Origin: Paraburkholderia adhaesiva
Lineage (GTDB): Bacteria; Pseudomonadota; Gammaproteobacteria; Burkholderiales; Burkholderiaceae
Direction: 5' to 3'
DNA: 64,000 nt
Assembly: GCF_021390575.1 (NCBI RefSeq)
Contig: NZ_JAJEJQ010000001.1
Span: 2,084,501-2,148,500, forward strand
In this document: in pieces, positions 1 to 9,161 of the stretch
Layout: each line of letters begins with the position of its first letter
How positions within the stretch are numbered: position 1 is the stretch's first letter
Translations under genes and position numbers: made by a program
Notes under the pieces: model-generated
What the model saw: the letters and a program-made list of their open reading frames with translations, nothing else
Database searches by the model: none
Told to the model about the DNA's origin: nothing

Positions 1-750
1 CGACATGAGCCCGCCGTCCCAGTAGTACTCGCCGTCGATCTCGACAGCCGCGAAGCCGGGCGGCAACGCGCCCGATGCGATGAAATGCTCGGGCCGCAGC
101 TTTGTCGTGGTGTTGTCGAAGTAGACGAAGTTGCCGGTGCTCACGTTGACCGCGCCTACGGAAACACGAATTTCCTTCGAATTGATGCGATCGAAGTCGC
201 ACAGACGCGCGAGCGTCTCCTTGAGTGGCCGCGTGTCGTAGTAACTCGCGCGCTCCGGATGGCCGGATGCGTTCGGCATGGGCGGCGGAAAGCGCGGCAC
301 GAAAAAGCCCTTCTGCCCTTCTACGAGCGCGCCTGCGGCCTGGAACGCCGTGAACGTCTTGCGGATCGCGTCGCCCGAATTGAAGAGCGCATGCTCGACG
401 AACGCTGGCATCGGCAGACTATAGGCGGGCTGGCAGATCGTCTCCCAGAACTCGCGCAGCCGCGCGACGCGATGTTCGGGCGGATTGCCCGCGATGATCG
501 CCGTGTTGAGCGCGCCGATCGAAATACCGGCGATCCAGTTCGGCGCGATGCCGGCCTCCGCGAGTCCCTCATAGACGCCGGCCTGGTACGCACCCAGCGC
601 GCCGCCGCCCTGCAACGTCAGCGCGATGGTCTCCCATTGCGCCGACTCGCCACCACAGTAGTCGGGACGCGGCCGCGGCGCGGCGCCGGTATGGACGCCG
701 GTCTCATCGACGACGGCGCTGGACTGGACCTGCTTCTTGCGTTGAACCAT
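1..750 (-). CDS. Patatin-like phospholipase, C-terminus cut by window edge
   Basis: The first 250 residues of a patatin-family lipid acyl hydrolase are visible and the frame runs off base 1. The oxyanion-hole glycine run GGGALGAY is at about residues 48-55, the nucleophile elbow GISIG at 75-79 (Ser77), and the catalytic Asp of the DGG motif at 245-247, so the Ser-Asp dyad is complete. The ATG at 748-750 follows a GGGAGGG ribosome site. It lies 30 bases downstream of the 3-hydroxybutyrate dehydrogenase gene on the same strand, so the two are probably cotranscribed. This pairing is common in Burkholderia relatives and suggests a role in polyhydroxybutyrate or lipid turnover, but the substrate is not shown by sequence. 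Confidence 0.88.
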   Translation of the reverse strand, partial: MVQRKKQVQSSAVVDETGVHTGAAPRPRPDYCGGESAQWETIALTLQGGGALGAYQAGVYEGLAEAGIAPNWIAGISIGALNTAIIAGNPPEHRVARLREFWETICQPAYSLPMPAFVEHALFNSGDAIRKTFTAFQAAGALVEGQKGFFVPRFPPPMPNASGHPERASYYDTRPLKETLARLCDFDRINSKEIRVSVGAVNVSTGNFVYFDNTTTKLRPEHFIASGALPPGFAAVEIDGEYYWDGGLMS

Positions 751-780
751 GGCCGCGTTCCCTCCCAGATTTCACTGCTG

Positions 781-1584
781 TTACTGCATGAACCATCCGT
801 GGCTGACGACGAACGATTGACCGGTGAACGCCGCGGTCGGGAACGCCGAAAGGAACAGCACCGTCTGGGCAACGTCCTCGACGGTCGTAAATACTCCGTC
901 CACCGTGCCGCCGAGCATGACGCGCCTGACGACTTCCTCTTCGGAAATGCCGAGCTCCCTGGCTTGCTCGGGAATCTGCTTGTCGACGAGCGGCGTGCGC
1001 ACGAAGCCCGGGCAGACTACGTGCGAGCGCACGTTGTGCTTCGCACCCTCCTTGGCGAGCACGCGAGCCAGACCGAGCAGCGCATGCTTCGCGGCGACGT
1101 AGGCCGACTTGAGCGGCGACGCCTCATGCGAGTGCACCGAACCCATGTAGATCACGACGCCGCCGCGATCGTCCTTGTACATGTGCTTGAGCGCCGCCTT
1201 GGTGGTGAGGAACGCGCCATCCACGTGGATGGCCTGCATCTTCTTCCAGTCGGAATACGCGTAGCTTTCGATCGGATTCACGATCTGGATGCCCGCGTTC
1301 GAAACAAGGATGTCCACGGAGCCGAGTTCGGCCGCAACGCGGTCCATGCCCTGATTCACGGCGTCCTCGCTCGTGACGTCCATGGCAATGCCGATCGCCT
1401 TGCCGCCGGCGGCCTTGATCGCCTCAGCGACGGCGTCGGCGCCGCTCTGGTTGAGGTCCGCAATGGCGACTGCGGCACCCGCCTGCGCGAACGTGAGCGC
1501 GATCTGCTTGCCGATACCGCTGGCCGCGCCGGTGACGACGGCAACCTTGCCGTCGAGCTTGGTGTTCAGGGAAAGAGACGACAT
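781..1584 (-). CDS. bdhA: 3-hydroxybutyrate dehydrogenase (SDR family)
   Basis: A 267-aa short-chain dehydrogenase that would oxidise (R)-3-hydroxybutyrate to acetoacetate with NAD+, a step in polyhydroxybutyrate use. The Rossmann motif TGAASGIG is at residues 18-25, NAG at 96-98, and the catalytic Ser149, Tyr162 and Lys166 (YVAAK) are all present. The ending SHGWFMQ fits the usual C-terminus of bacterial 3-hydroxybutyrate dehydrogenases. I chose the ATG at 1582-1584 because GGAGGT lies just upstream; a longer in-frame extension has no ribosome site. First gene of a likely two-gene unit with the patatin gene. Another SDR substrate cannot be excluded. Confidence 0.87.
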   Translation of the reverse strand: MSSLSLNTKLDGKVAVVTGAASGIGKQIALTFAQAGAAVAIADLNQSGADAVAEAIKAAGGKAIGIAMDVTSEDAVNQGMDRVAAELGSVDILVSNAGIQIVNPIESYAYSDWKKMQAIHVDGAFLTTKAALKHMYKDDRGGVVIYMGSVHSHEASPLKSAYVAAKHALLGLARVLAKEGAKHNVRSHVVCPGFVRTPLVDKQIPEQARELGISEEEVVRRVMLGGTVDGVFTTVEDVAQTVLFLSAFPTAAFTGQSFVVSHGWFMQ

Positions 1585-1787
1585 CGAGCACCTCCAGGTA
1601 GTAGTCGAGATCAGACCTCGGTACGCGAACGCTGTCAAACCGGCCATATGGCCTATGCCGTCCAGCGGATTGTTGCACCGCGGCCAACCGCGCTATTGTG
1701 CATGAACCCGCCCGCACCTCGCATCTGACAGGACGCCTGCTGGCTGCGCCGGCGTTAATATTCGGGTTCTATTCAAAGGAGACGTTC

Positions 1788-2759
1788 ATGAATTATCGGC
1801 GACTGGGCCGTTCCGGCCTGCAGGTGAGCGAGTTGTCCATCGGCTCGTGGGTCACGTACGGCAGCCAGATCGATCGCGGCCTTGCACGTGAGTCGCTCGC
1901 CGCTGCGCGCGACGCGGGCGTCAACTTCTTCGACAACGCAGAGGGTTACGCAGGCGGCAAGTCGGAGGAAATCATGGGCGAGGCGCTCAAGGAACTCGCG
2001 TGGCCGCGTGTGAGTTACGTTGTCTCCACCAAATTTTTCTGGGGCTTGAGCGAAGGACCCAACCAGTACCACACGCTCAACCGCAAGTACCTGCTCAACG
2101 CTATCGACGGGTCGCTCAAGCGCATGCAGCTCGATTACATCGATCTCGTGTTCTGCCACCGTCCTGACCCGAACACGCCGGTCGAAGAGACGGTCTGGGC
2201 GATGAGCGACATGATCTCGCGCGGCAAGGCGCTCTACTGGGGCACATCGGAATGGAGCGCCGACGAAATCCGCGCGGCGTGGGACATCGCGGAGCGGCAC
2301 CACCTGCACAAGCCGGTCATGGAGCAGCCGCAGTACAACCTGTTCCATCGGCGCCGCGTGGAGGACGAATACCGGCGTCTTTACGAGGACATCGGTCTCG
2401 GGCTCACCACGTGGAGCCCGCTCGCATCGGGCCTGCTCACGGGCAAGTACCGCGACGGCGTGCCCGCCGACAGTCGCGCGCAATTGAAAGGCTATGACTG
2501 GCTGCGCGCAGCGCTCACCGACGCGGACAAGAACGCCATCGTCGCAAAGCTCGCCGAGCTTGCCGCGCAACTGGGCTGCACGGTCGGGCAACTCGCCATC
2601 GCGTGGATCCTGAAGAATCCGCAAGTCAGCACGGTGATCACCGGTGCGTCGCACGTCGCGCAGATCAAGGAGAACATGTTGGCGCTCGACGTCGCCCAAA
2701 AGATCACGCCGGAAATCAAGGCGCAGATCGAGGCGATCGTCGGCGACGCTTATAACTAA
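1788..2759 (+). CDS. Aldo/keto reductase, voltage-gated K+ channel beta-subunit type
   Basis: A 323-aa NADPH-dependent aldo/keto reductase with a TIM-barrel fold. The N-terminus [20 protein letters not shown] is typical of the family, and the catalytic residues Asp49, Tyr54 and Lys82 (STKFF) are visible. The region near residue 270 ([11 protein letters not shown]) and the C-terminal [10 protein letters not shown] are the expected cofactor-site segments. It is closest by eye to the Kv-beta/YghZ subgroup, which reduces methylglyoxal-like or aromatic aldehydes; the true substrate is unknown. The ATG at 1788 follows AAAGGAGAC. It is divergent from bdhA and likely has its own promoter in 1585-1787. 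Confidence 0.85.
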   Translation: MNYRRLGRSGLQVSELSIGSWVTYGSQIDRGLARESLAAARDAGVNFFDNAEGYAGGKSEEIMGEALKELAWPRVSYVVSTKFFWGLSEGPNQYHTLNRKYLLNAIDGSLKRMQLDYIDLVFCHRPDPNTPVEETVWAMSDMISRGKALYWGTSEWSADEIRAAWDIAERHHLHKPVMEQPQYNLFHRRRVEDEYRRLYEDIGLGLTTWSPLASGLLTGKYRDGVPADSRAQLKGYDWLRAALTDADKNAIVAKLAELAAQLGCTVGQLAIAWILKNPQVSTVITGASHVAQIKENMLALDVAQKITPEIKAQIEAIVGDAYN

Positions 2760-2931
2760 ACGCACCGCGGGGCCGCGTGCGACTGTGTGCGGCCGGGTCG
2801 CGTACGCGTCGAGTACAATACGCGGCCTTGACGTCGCTCACTGTCCCAAAAGGGCAACGCGACGCGCACCACAGGCGCCTGGCCCCACATTGCGCCACCC
2901 CGTTTTTTCCTGGCTTTTCGTCCCGCCCATC

Positions 2932-3777
2932 ATGCTGAGCTACCGCCACGCCTTCCACGCAGGCAATCATGCCGACGTCCTGAAACACGCCGTTGTCGTG
3001 CAATTGCTGCGCTATCTCAGCAAGAAGGACAAGGCGTACTGGTACATCGACACACATGCAGGCGCCGGCGCGTATGCGCTGCGCGAGGGCTACGCGACGA
3101 AGACCGCTGAATTCGAAACGGGCATCGGCAAGCTCTGGGGCCGCACCGATCTGCCGACGGTGCTCGCCGAATACGTCGAAGAAGTCGCGGCGCTCAATCC
3201 CGATGGCGAACTGCGCTTCTATCCGGGCTCGCCGTATCTGGCGTGGCGGCTGATGCGCGAGCAGGACCGCATGCGGCTCTTCGAGTTGCACAGCACTGAA
3301 ATCGAAGTGCTGCGCCACCGGTTTCGCGACGCGGGCCGTCGCGTGATGCTTTACGAGGGAGACGGCTTCGAAGGCATCAAGGCACTGCTCCCGCCGCCGC
3401 CGCGACGCGCGCTCGTTCTGATCGACCCGTCGTTCGAGGACAAGCGTGACTATGCGCGCACGCTCGCATGCGCCGAGGAAAGTCTCAAGCGGTTCGCCAC
3501 CGGCACGTATGCGATCTGGTATCCGCAGGTGACGCGCCCCGAATCGCAACGATTCCCCGAGCAGCTCAAGCGTCTGCAGGAGAAGAACTGGCTGCACGTC
3601 ACGCTCACCGTGAGTCAGCCGCCGTCGGATGGCTACGGCCTGTACGGCAGCGGGATGTTTATCCTGAACCCGCCCTACACGCTCGTCGCCGCAATGAAAG
3701 AGACGCTGCCCTGGCTCGTCAAAACGCTCGGACAAGATCAATCCGCGCAATTCAAGATCGAATCGCGCGGCGACTAA
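2932..3777 (+). CDS. rlmJ: 23S rRNA (adenine-2030-N6)-methyltransferase RlmJ
   Basis: A 281-aa protein matching RlmJ in length (about 280 residues). RlmJ methylates A2030 of 23S rRNA using S-adenosylmethionine. The N-terminus MLSYRHAFHAGNHADVLKH is the diagnostic start of the family. YIDTHAGAGAY forms the SAM-binding loop, and DPSFEDK near residue 164 is the DPPY-like catalytic motif. Start ATG at 2932; an in-frame upstream extension to 2644 overlaps the previous gene and lacks family similarity. It stands alone between the reductase gene and a convergent small gene. Confidence 0.93.
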   Translation: MLSYRHAFHAGNHADVLKHAVVVQLLRYLSKKDKAYWYIDTHAGAGAYALREGYATKTAEFETGIGKLWGRTDLPTVLAEYVEEVAALNPDGELRFYPGSPYLAWRLMREQDRMRLFELHSTEIEVLRHRFRDAGRRVMLYEGDGFEGIKALLPPPPRRALVLIDPSFEDKRDYARTLACAEESLKRFATGTYAIWYPQVTRPESQRFPEQLKRLQEKNWLHVTLTVSQPPSDGYGLYGSGMFILNPPYTLVAAMKETLPWLVKTLGQDQSAQFKIESRGD

Positions 3778-3789
3778 GCCAGTTGCAGC

Positions 3790-4164
3790 CTATTGCGCCG
3801 GCGATACCTGCGGCGTGATATGTGGCGTCGGCCGTGGTCGGGGATGCGGCGGGCGCGGCCGATTGGGCTTCGTTCCGGCGCCCGGCACTGCGATATAAGG
3901 CGCCACGATATAAGGCTGTGAATAGTCATTCGCCAACCCGGCCGGCTCAGCGGGCTGATGCGCCGCAACGATCGGCTCGTGTGAAAGCGGCGCGTTCTGC
4001 AGCACCACCCCTTTCTGTCCGTCGATAATTCCGTGCTGGGTATCGAGAATCAATGGCGGGCCGTCCGCGTGCGCGGCGGCGTGAGTCAGAGCCAGTACAC
4101 CACCCATCGCGGCGGCAGTTAGCCAGACGGTCAAAGGCTTGCGGAAGATGTGGTTCGACACCAT
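3790..4164 (-). CDS. Small exported proline-rich protein, unknown function
   Basis: A 124-aa protein with a clear signal peptide: basic MVSNHIFRK, a hydrophobic stretch, and a likely cleavage after AHA near residue 33. The mature part has no recognisable domain. Its end is rich in proline, arginine and histidine (PRPPHPRPRPTPH), a low-complexity tail that could bind metal or lie extended in the periplasm. It is convergent with rlmJ, 12 bases apart. I do not recognise a family; it looks like a lineage-restricted periplasmic protein. Confidence 0.6.
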   Translation of the reverse strand: MVSNHIFRKPLTVWLTAAAMGGVLALTHAAAHADGPPLILDTQHGIIDGQKGVVLQNAPLSHEPIVAAHQPAEPAGLANDYSQPYIVAPYIAVPGAGTKPNRPRPPHPRPRPTPHITPQVSPAQ

Positions 4165-4306
4165 GGACGCCCCCCCGAAATGTGCGGTTTCACTGCTTTG
4201 TCGGCTTATCTCGAAAAGACTTTACCTCACTGCGGCGTCACTGATCGGACTACAGCGCCTGTATTGGCGGTGACCGCCTCCCAAAGAAGCGGCGCCAGAA
4301 ATGACA

Positions 4307-4327
4307 AAGCCCCGCAAGGCGGGGCTT
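4307..4327 (-). terminator. Hairpin terminator behind the DUF3563 gene
   Basis: AAGCCCCGC and GCGGGGCTT form a perfect 9-bp stem with a 3-base loop. Read on the minus strand it is followed by a short, imperfect T-rich run (TTTGTCATTT). It lies 25 bases after the stop of the 48-aa gene at 4353-4499. Confidence 0.6.
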
Positions 4328-4352
4328 GAGACAACGTGGCGTAGCGCGTCGC

Positions 4353-4499
4353 TTATCGCGAGTAGCCGTCCGTTTCGAGCGCCCGGATACGTTGTTCGAG
4401 TTGCACAACGTCCGTCGAGGACGCGAGATACGATTCGCGGCGGGTACGCTCAGCGACTTCAAACCAATTGCTCACTGCTTCAAGAATGTACGCAAACAT
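4353..4499 (-). CDS. DUF3563 family small protein
   Basis: A 48-aa ORF beginning MFAYILEAVSNWFEVAERTR and ending RIRALETDGYSR. This layout (aromatic start, arginine-rich middle, LEQRIRALE helix, YSR tail) is that of DUF3563, a small protein common in Burkholderiales with no known function. AGAGGA precedes the ATG. On the minus strand a TATAAT box about 75 bases upstream (complement of 4575-4580), with TGGCAA 16 bases before it, gives a good promoter. It is followed by a hairpin terminator, so it is probably a single-gene transcript. Confidence 0.78.
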   Translation of the reverse strand: MFAYILEAVSNWFEVAERTRRESYLASSTDVVQLEQRIRALETDGYSR

Positions 4500-4792
4500 G
4501 ATGTTCCTCTACAAGGATCTTTATATCCCCGGTAGATTCTCTTCAGGGATTACCCTACCTAGGGATAACCCGCATTATAGCCATGTTTTTAAGATTTGCC
4601 ACTGAATTGCACGAATGAAGTGCATTCCAGAATGGAATGCATCAACGCGAGCGCTCGGCAAAAGTTTGATTTATAGGCACATTTTTTTGTATGCGCGCCA
4701 AGCGATGCGGCGTAAGCACAAAATACGCACCACCTTGGGGCATCAACCAAAGCAAGGTGCGGCGATTTGCTCCGTACTGGCCGCACTGTGAT
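4500..4792. promoter_or_regulatory. Upstream region of the DUF3563 gene with repeats and a palindrome
   Basis: No gene is seen here. Two near-identical repeats, AGGGATTACCC (4545-4555) and AGGGATAACCC (4561-4571), lie between the DUF3563 promoter and its start codon. A perfect palindrome with 9-bp arms, TGCATTCCA-GAA-TGGAATGCA, is at 4621-4641, upstream of the promoter. Both look like protein-binding sites; the binding proteins are unknown. Confidence 0.45.
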
Positions 4793-5218
4793 TCAATGTG
4801 CGCCGACACACGGCTCGTGCACGGCAGGCTGCGGATCGGCAAGCTGCTCAAGGATCGGACAGTCGGGACGGTCGTCGCCATGGCAATGCGCCGCCAGGTG
4901 ACCAAGCGTGTCGCGCATCTGGGTCAGTTCCGCGATGCGCTGGTTCAACTCGGTCACGTGCGCGAGCGCAATCGACTTGACCTCTGCACTCGCCCGCGAG
5001 CGGTCGTGCCATAGCGCGAGGAGGCGGCGGATATCGTCGACGGAAAATCCCAACCGCCGCGCCTGACGTACGAAGCGCAGCGCATGCACTTCCTCCATGC
5101 CGTACACGCGATAGCCGGACTCAGTGCGCCCCTTGGGCGCCAGCAAATCCACGCTCTCGTAATAGCGGATCATCTTCGCCGTAACGCCCGATTCGCGTGC
5201 CGCTTCGCCGATGTTCAT
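4793..5218 (-). CDS. CueR/HmrR-like MerR family copper-responsive regulator
   Basis: A 141-aa MerR-family activator. The N-terminal winged helix is MNIGEAARESGVTAKMIRYYE, one residue beyond the usual consensus core. A dimerisation helix follows at about residues 75-115, then the metal loop HCHGDDRPDCPIL near residues 111-123, whose two cysteines match the Cu(I)-binding loop of CueR and HmrR. The start at 5218 follows GGGAGGG; a 26-residue extension would run through the operator. The gene is divergent from a CopZ-like chaperone with a MerR-type dyad between them, so autoregulation by Cu(I), Ag(I) or Au(I) is likely. Confidence 0.85.
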   Translation of the reverse strand: MNIGEAARESGVTAKMIRYYESVDLLAPKGRTESGYRVYGMEEVHALRFVRQARRLGFSVDDIRRLLALWHDRSRASAEVKSIALAHVTELNQRIAELTQMRDTLGHLAAHCHGDDRPDCPILEQLADPQPAVHEPCVGAH

Positions 5219-5259
5219 GCTGCGCTCCCTCCCGTACTCAAACGATGTTTCCATCGTAT

Positions 5260-5280
5260 ACCTTCCAGCGATGGGAAGGT
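5260..5280. promoter_or_regulatory. CueR-type operator (MerR dyad)
   Basis: ACCTTCC-N7-GGAAGGT is a perfect dyad of the form bound by CueR-type regulators. On the minus strand it is flanked by GCTGGA and TATACG with a 19-base gap, the overlong spacing typical of MerR-controlled promoters, pointing at the regulator gene itself. The chaperone gene lies on the other side. Confidence 0.72.
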
Positions 5281-5372
5281 CCAGCGCCCGTACCACTAAC
5301 GACTGGCATAATCCGGCCGCGGCCCCATATCAGGTTAGTGGTTGAGCCCTCCCCTCTGCAAAAGGAAGAAAG

Positions 5373-5582
5373 ATGATCCAGTTCAACGTCGAAGGCATGA
5401 GTTGCCAGCACTGCGTGGGCGCTGTCACCCGCGCGATCCAGGAGCATGACGCCGCAGCAAAGGTCGAAGTCGATCTGGCCGCGGGCCGCGTGAGCGTCGA
5501 ATCGAGCCAGAGCGCCGACGTGCTGAGGGCGGCGATCGACGACGCAGGCTACACCGTCAAGGGCGTCGTCACGGGCGCGTAG
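5373..5582 (+). CDS. Heavy-metal-associated domain protein, CopZ-like copper chaperone
   Basis: A 69-aa single HMA domain with the metal site GMSCQHC (Cys11, Cys14) in the first loop and a typical beta-alpha-beta-beta-alpha-beta ferredoxin-like length. Such proteins carry Cu(I) in the cytoplasm to P-type ATPases. AGGAAGAAAG precedes the ATG. Its regulator is divergently placed 155 bases away. No copper ATPase gene is adjacent in this window, so its partner must be elsewhere. Confidence 0.85.
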   Translation: MIQFNVEGMSCQHCVGAVTRAIQEHDAAAKVEVDLAAGRVSVESSQSADVLRAAIDDAGYTVKGVVTGA

Positions 5583-5645
5583 AACGGTTGACGCGCCCGG
5601 CATTGTGCAAAGTCGGCGAGTGTCGGCCGCCGGGACGCGTCCTGC

Positions 5646-8600
5646 TCAGTGAAAATTACGGCTCTCGGTCGCGAGCCGCCCGAGCAGGCGGCTGTGATCT
5701 TCGAGCCGTTGCGCGACGAGGTGCACTACCTCCCCCTCGCGCTGCACGACACCTGCCACCGCCATCAGCGACGACCCCAGCAGTTCCTTGCGCTGCCGCT
5801 CGACGAGCGCCGCGTGCACGATCACGTTGACCGAGCCGGTCTCGTCCTCCAGCGAGACAAAAATCGTCCCATTCGCCGTTCCAGGCCGTTGCCGCACCGT
5901 CACGATGCCGCACACGCGCGCGAGCGCGCCGTGGCGGCACTGCGCGAGTTGCGCTGCCGTGCGAAAGCGCTGCTTCGCGAGGCCGGGCCTCAACAGTTCG
6001 AGCGGATGCCGGTTCAGTGTGAGCCGCAGGCTCGCGTAATCGGCGACGATTTCCGCACCCTCGGATGCGCACGGCAACGCGAGCGGCGCTTCTGCGATGC
6101 TCGCATCGCGCAGCAGCGCCGGCACCACATGTTGCGCGGTCACGGCCCACCACGCCTCGCGCCGGTGCCCTGCGATGCTTGCAAGCGCGTTCGCTGCCGC
6201 AAGCGCTTCCAGGTCGCGCCGCGTGAGCGCCGCGCGACGTGCGAGATCGTCGACGTCGGCGAACGGTGCGCGCACGCGCGCCTCCATCACGCGCCGCGCG
6301 GCATCCTCCGAAAAGCCCTTGATGAGTCTCAAACCGAGCCGCACCGCTGGACCGCCACGGCCGTAGAAACGCGACGCCAACTCGATCCGCGCGCGCAGCC
6401 TGCGCGCAAAGCGACGCGCAATCCGGCCTGAAAATCGCGGCCGGTCGTGTGGCCACGCGGCACGCAGCCGGTCCTGGTAATGCGCCGCGCCGGCACGGTG
6501 CGCGCGGGCCGCATCGGCATCGATCCGCACGCCTGCCCTGTCGTGCATCTCCAGCGCGCAATCCCAGTCGCTCAACGCGATATCGGGCGGCAGCACCGTC
6601 ACGCCATGGCGTTTCGCATCCTGTACGAGTTGTGACGGCGAATAGAACCCCAGCGGAAAACTGTTCAGCAGTCCTGCCAGAAATGCGGCCGGCTCGTAGC
6701 GCTTGATCCACGCGCTCGTGTAGACGAGCAAGGCGAAGCTCGCCGCGTGACTCTCAGGAAAACCGTAATCGCCGAAGCCCTCGATCTGCTTGCAGATGCG
6801 CGAAGCGAACTCCTCGGTGTAGCCCTTCTTCAACATCCGGCGCGTGAGATCCGCCTGGTACGGGCGCAGGTCGCCGTCACGCCGCCATGCGGCCATCGCG
6901 CGGCGCAGCTTGTCGGCTTCCTCGCCGGTGTAATCGGCGGCGACCATCGCGAGGTGCATCACCTGCTCCTGGAAAATCGGCACCCCGAGCGTACGTGCCA
7001 GCGCCGCGCGCAGTTCGTCCTTCGCGTACTCCACCGCCTCCAGCCCCTGGCGCCGCTTCAGGTACGGATGGACCATGCCCCCCTGGATCGGCCCGGGTCG
7101 CACGATCGCCACCTGGATCACGAGGTCGTAATACGTGCGCGGCCTCAGGCGCGGCAGCATGCTCTGCTGCGCGCGCGATTCGATCTGGAACACACCGACC
7201 GTATCCGCGTGACAGCACATCTCGTAGACCGCCGGATCCTCGACGGGAATGTCCTGCACACGAAATGCCGGCAGCCCGCGCCGCAACGCGACGAACTCCA
7301 GCGAACGCCGGATCGCCGAGAGCATGCCGAGCGCGAGCACATCGACCTTCAGGAGCCGCAGCGCGTCGATATCGTCCTTGTCCCACTCGATCACATAGCG
7401 GTCCTTCATCGCGGCATTCTCGATGGGCACGAGACGCGAGAGTTTGTCCTTCGCGATCACGAAGCCACCCACATGCTGCGACAGATGACGCGGAAAGCCG
7501 CGCAACTCGCGCGTAAGACGGATGAGCTGCTGCGTGACATGCGAATCCGGCGAGAAACCCGCCTCCTCCAGATGCCCCGCGATCGAATCGGAGCCGTCCC
7601 ACCACTGGTGCGCGCCCGAGAGCTTTTCGACGAGCGCGGCGTCGAGCCCGAGTGCCTTGCCCACGTCGCGCAACGCGCTGCGCGAACGGTAGGTGATGAG
7701 CGTCGCGGCCAGCGCGGCGCGGCGCGTGCCGTATTTGCGGTAGATGTACTGGATCACTTCTTCGCGGCGCTGATGCTCGAAATCGACGTCGATATCGGGT
7801 GGCTCGTTGCGCGCGCGGGAGATGAAGCGCTCGACGAGCATGTTCATGCGCACGGGATCGATCTCCGTGATCCCGAGGCAATAGCAGATGACCGAATTTG
7901 CCGCCGATCCGCGCCCCTGGCACAGGATGCCCTGTTCCCGCGCGTAGCGGACGATGTCGTGGACGGTCAGGAAGTACTTCTCGTACTTCAGCGCCGCGAT
8001 GAGATCGAGTTCCTTGTCGATCTGCTTCTGCCGCTTTTCCGTCATGCCGTCGGGCCAGCGCCCAGCCGCGCCGCGCATGACCAGCTCGCGCAGCCACGTG
8101 GCTGGCGTCTCGCCGGCCGGCACCAGCTCTTCGGGATACTCGTAGGCCAGTTCGGCGAGCGAGAACGTGCAGCGACGCGCAACGTCGAGCGTCGCGTCGA
8201 GTGCATCGCGCGGATACAGCGCGCCGAGCCGCACGCGCGAGCGCAGATGACGCTCCGCGTTCGGTTCGAGCGCACGGCCGCACGCCGTGAGCGGCCGGGC
8301 GATGCGGATCGCGCTCAAGGTGTCCTGCAGCGGCTTGCGCGAGCGTGCGTGCATCAGCACGCCGCCTGCCGCCACGAGCGGCAGGCCCGTCTCCTGCGAG
8401 ACAAAACGCAGCGCTTCGATCTGCGTATCGTCGCCGCCCGTCTGCCATAGTTCGAGCGCGAGCCACGCGCGCTCTGCCGCGAAACCCGCGAGCCAGTGTG
8501 CGGCGCGCAGCGTATCCGCAAGCGTCGCAGCGCGCTGCGGCACGAGCAGCAGCACGCAATCGCGCAGATGCAAAAGGTGCGTGAACTCCGGATCGGGATC

Positions 8601-9152
8601 GGTGAAATCATCCGGGTGCACGCGGTAATGCCCCTTGTCCGCCCGCGAGCGCGCAAGCGTGATCAGTTCGCACAGGTTCCCGTAGCCCTCGCGGTTCATC
8701 GCGAGTGCGACCAGCGTGCAGAACGGTGCATCGCTGTCCTTTTCGACGAGATTCAACTCGCTGCCGATCAGCAACTGCAGCGACGGCACGAACGGCCCCA
8801 ACGCCGACGCGCCCGCGTTGCCGACGCGCCTTTGCGCTTCGCGCACGGCTTCGTCATGCGCTTTCCTGAGCGGCTCGTCGTGATCATTCAGTGCGCTGAA
8901 CGCGCGTACGACGCCGGCGAGCGAACACTCGTCGGTGATGGCGAGCGCGCGGTAACCATGGCGGATCGCCTGCCCGACCAGTTCGTCCGGGCGCGACGCG
9001 CCGCGCAGGAACGTGAAGTTGGTCAGGCAGTGCAGCTCCGCATAATTGGGCAAATGCGTGGGCAAACGCGCGGATAGCGCGCTGCCCGGCTGCAAGGATG
9101 GACGAGACGGCGACGGCACGCGCGGCACCTCGCCGGAACCGGACATCGACAT
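5646..9152 (-). CDS. dnaE2: Error-prone DNA polymerase DnaE2 (ImuC)
   Basis: A 1168-aa C-family polymerase alpha subunit of the DnaE2/ImuC type, the translesion polymerase of the SOS mutasome. The N-terminal PHP domain begins at YAELHCLTNFTFLRGASRP, and the catalytic acidic motif PDIDVDF is near residue 450. GFGDYGFPESHAASFALLVY and the C-terminal OB domain are family hallmarks. It is longer than the usual 1030-1080 residues because an arginine-rich stretch of about 55-60 residues is present near 870-930, just before AVRLGLRLIKG. The start is 9 bases after the imuB stop; MSMSGSG leaves two possible ATGs (9152 or 9146). Last gene of the imuA-imuB-dnaE2 operon. Confidence 0.93.
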   Translation of the reverse strand: MSMSGSGEVPRVPSPSRPSLQPGSALSARLPTHLPNYAELHCLTNFTFLRGASRPDELVGQAIRHGYRALAITDECSLAGVVRAFSALNDHDEPLRKAHDEAVREAQRRVGNAGASALGPFVPSLQLLIGSELNLVEKDSDAPFCTLVALAMNREGYGNLCELITLARSRADKGHYRVHPDDFTDPDPEFTHLLHLRDCVLLLVPQRAATLADTLRAAHWLAGFAAERAWLALELWQTGGDDTQIEALRFVSQETGLPLVAAGGVLMHARSRKPLQDTLSAIRIARPLTACGRALEPNAERHLRSRVRLGALYPRDALDATLDVARRCTFSLAELAYEYPEELVPAGETPATWLRELVMRGAAGRWPDGMTEKRQKQIDKELDLIAALKYEKYFLTVHDIVRYAREQGILCQGRGSAANSVICYCLGITEIDPVRMNMLVERFISRARNEPPDIDVDFEHQRREEVIQYIYRKYGTRRAALAATLITYRSRSALRDVGKALGLDAALVEKLSGAHQWWDGSDSIAGHLEEAGFSPDSHVTQQLIRLTRELRGFPRHLSQHVGGFVIAKDKLSRLVPIENAAMKDRYVIEWDKDDIDALRLLKVDVLALGMLSAIRRSLEFVALRRGLPAFRVQDIPVEDPAVYEMCCHADTVGVFQIESRAQQSMLPRLRPRTYYDLVIQVAIVRPGPIQGGMVHPYLKRRQGLEAVEYAKDELRAALARTLGVPIFQEQVMHLAMVAADYTGEEADKLRRAMAAWRRDGDLRPYQADLTRRMLKKGYTEEFASRICKQIEGFGDYGFPESHAASFALLVYTSAWIKRYEPAAFLAGLLNSFPLGFYSPSQLVQDAKRHGVTVLPPDIALSDWDCALEMHDRAGVRIDADAARAHRAGAAHYQDRLRAAWPHDRPRFSGRIARRFARRLRARIELASRFYGRGGPAVRLGLRLIKGFSEDAARRVMEARVRAPFADVDDLARRAALTRRDLEALAAANALASIAGHRREAWWAVTAQHVVPALLRDASIAEAPLALPCASEGAEIVADYASLRLTLNRHPLELLRPGLAKQRFRTAAQLAQCRHGALARVCGIVTVRQRPGTANGTIFVSLEDETGSVNVIVHAALVERQRKELLGSSLMAVAGVVQREGEVVHLVAQRLEDHSRLLGRLATESRNFH

Positions 9153-9161
9153 GATCGCGGC

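Noticed and set aside
85-1728. Long plus-strand open frame over the patatin and bdhA genes
   Set aside because: It is the antisense shadow of two well-supported genes in GC-rich DNA; composition is Arg/Ala/Asp-rich and no family is seen.
4560-4580. I-SceI-like homing endonuclease site (TAGGGATAAC)
   Set aside because: Only the first 10 of 18 bases match; it is explained by the AGGGATAACCC repeat.
6747-8450. 567-codon plus-strand frame
   Set aside because: Antisense to dnaE2; GC-rich codon bias creates such frames. The 560-codon minus-strand frame at 6877-8559 is likewise an off-frame shadow.
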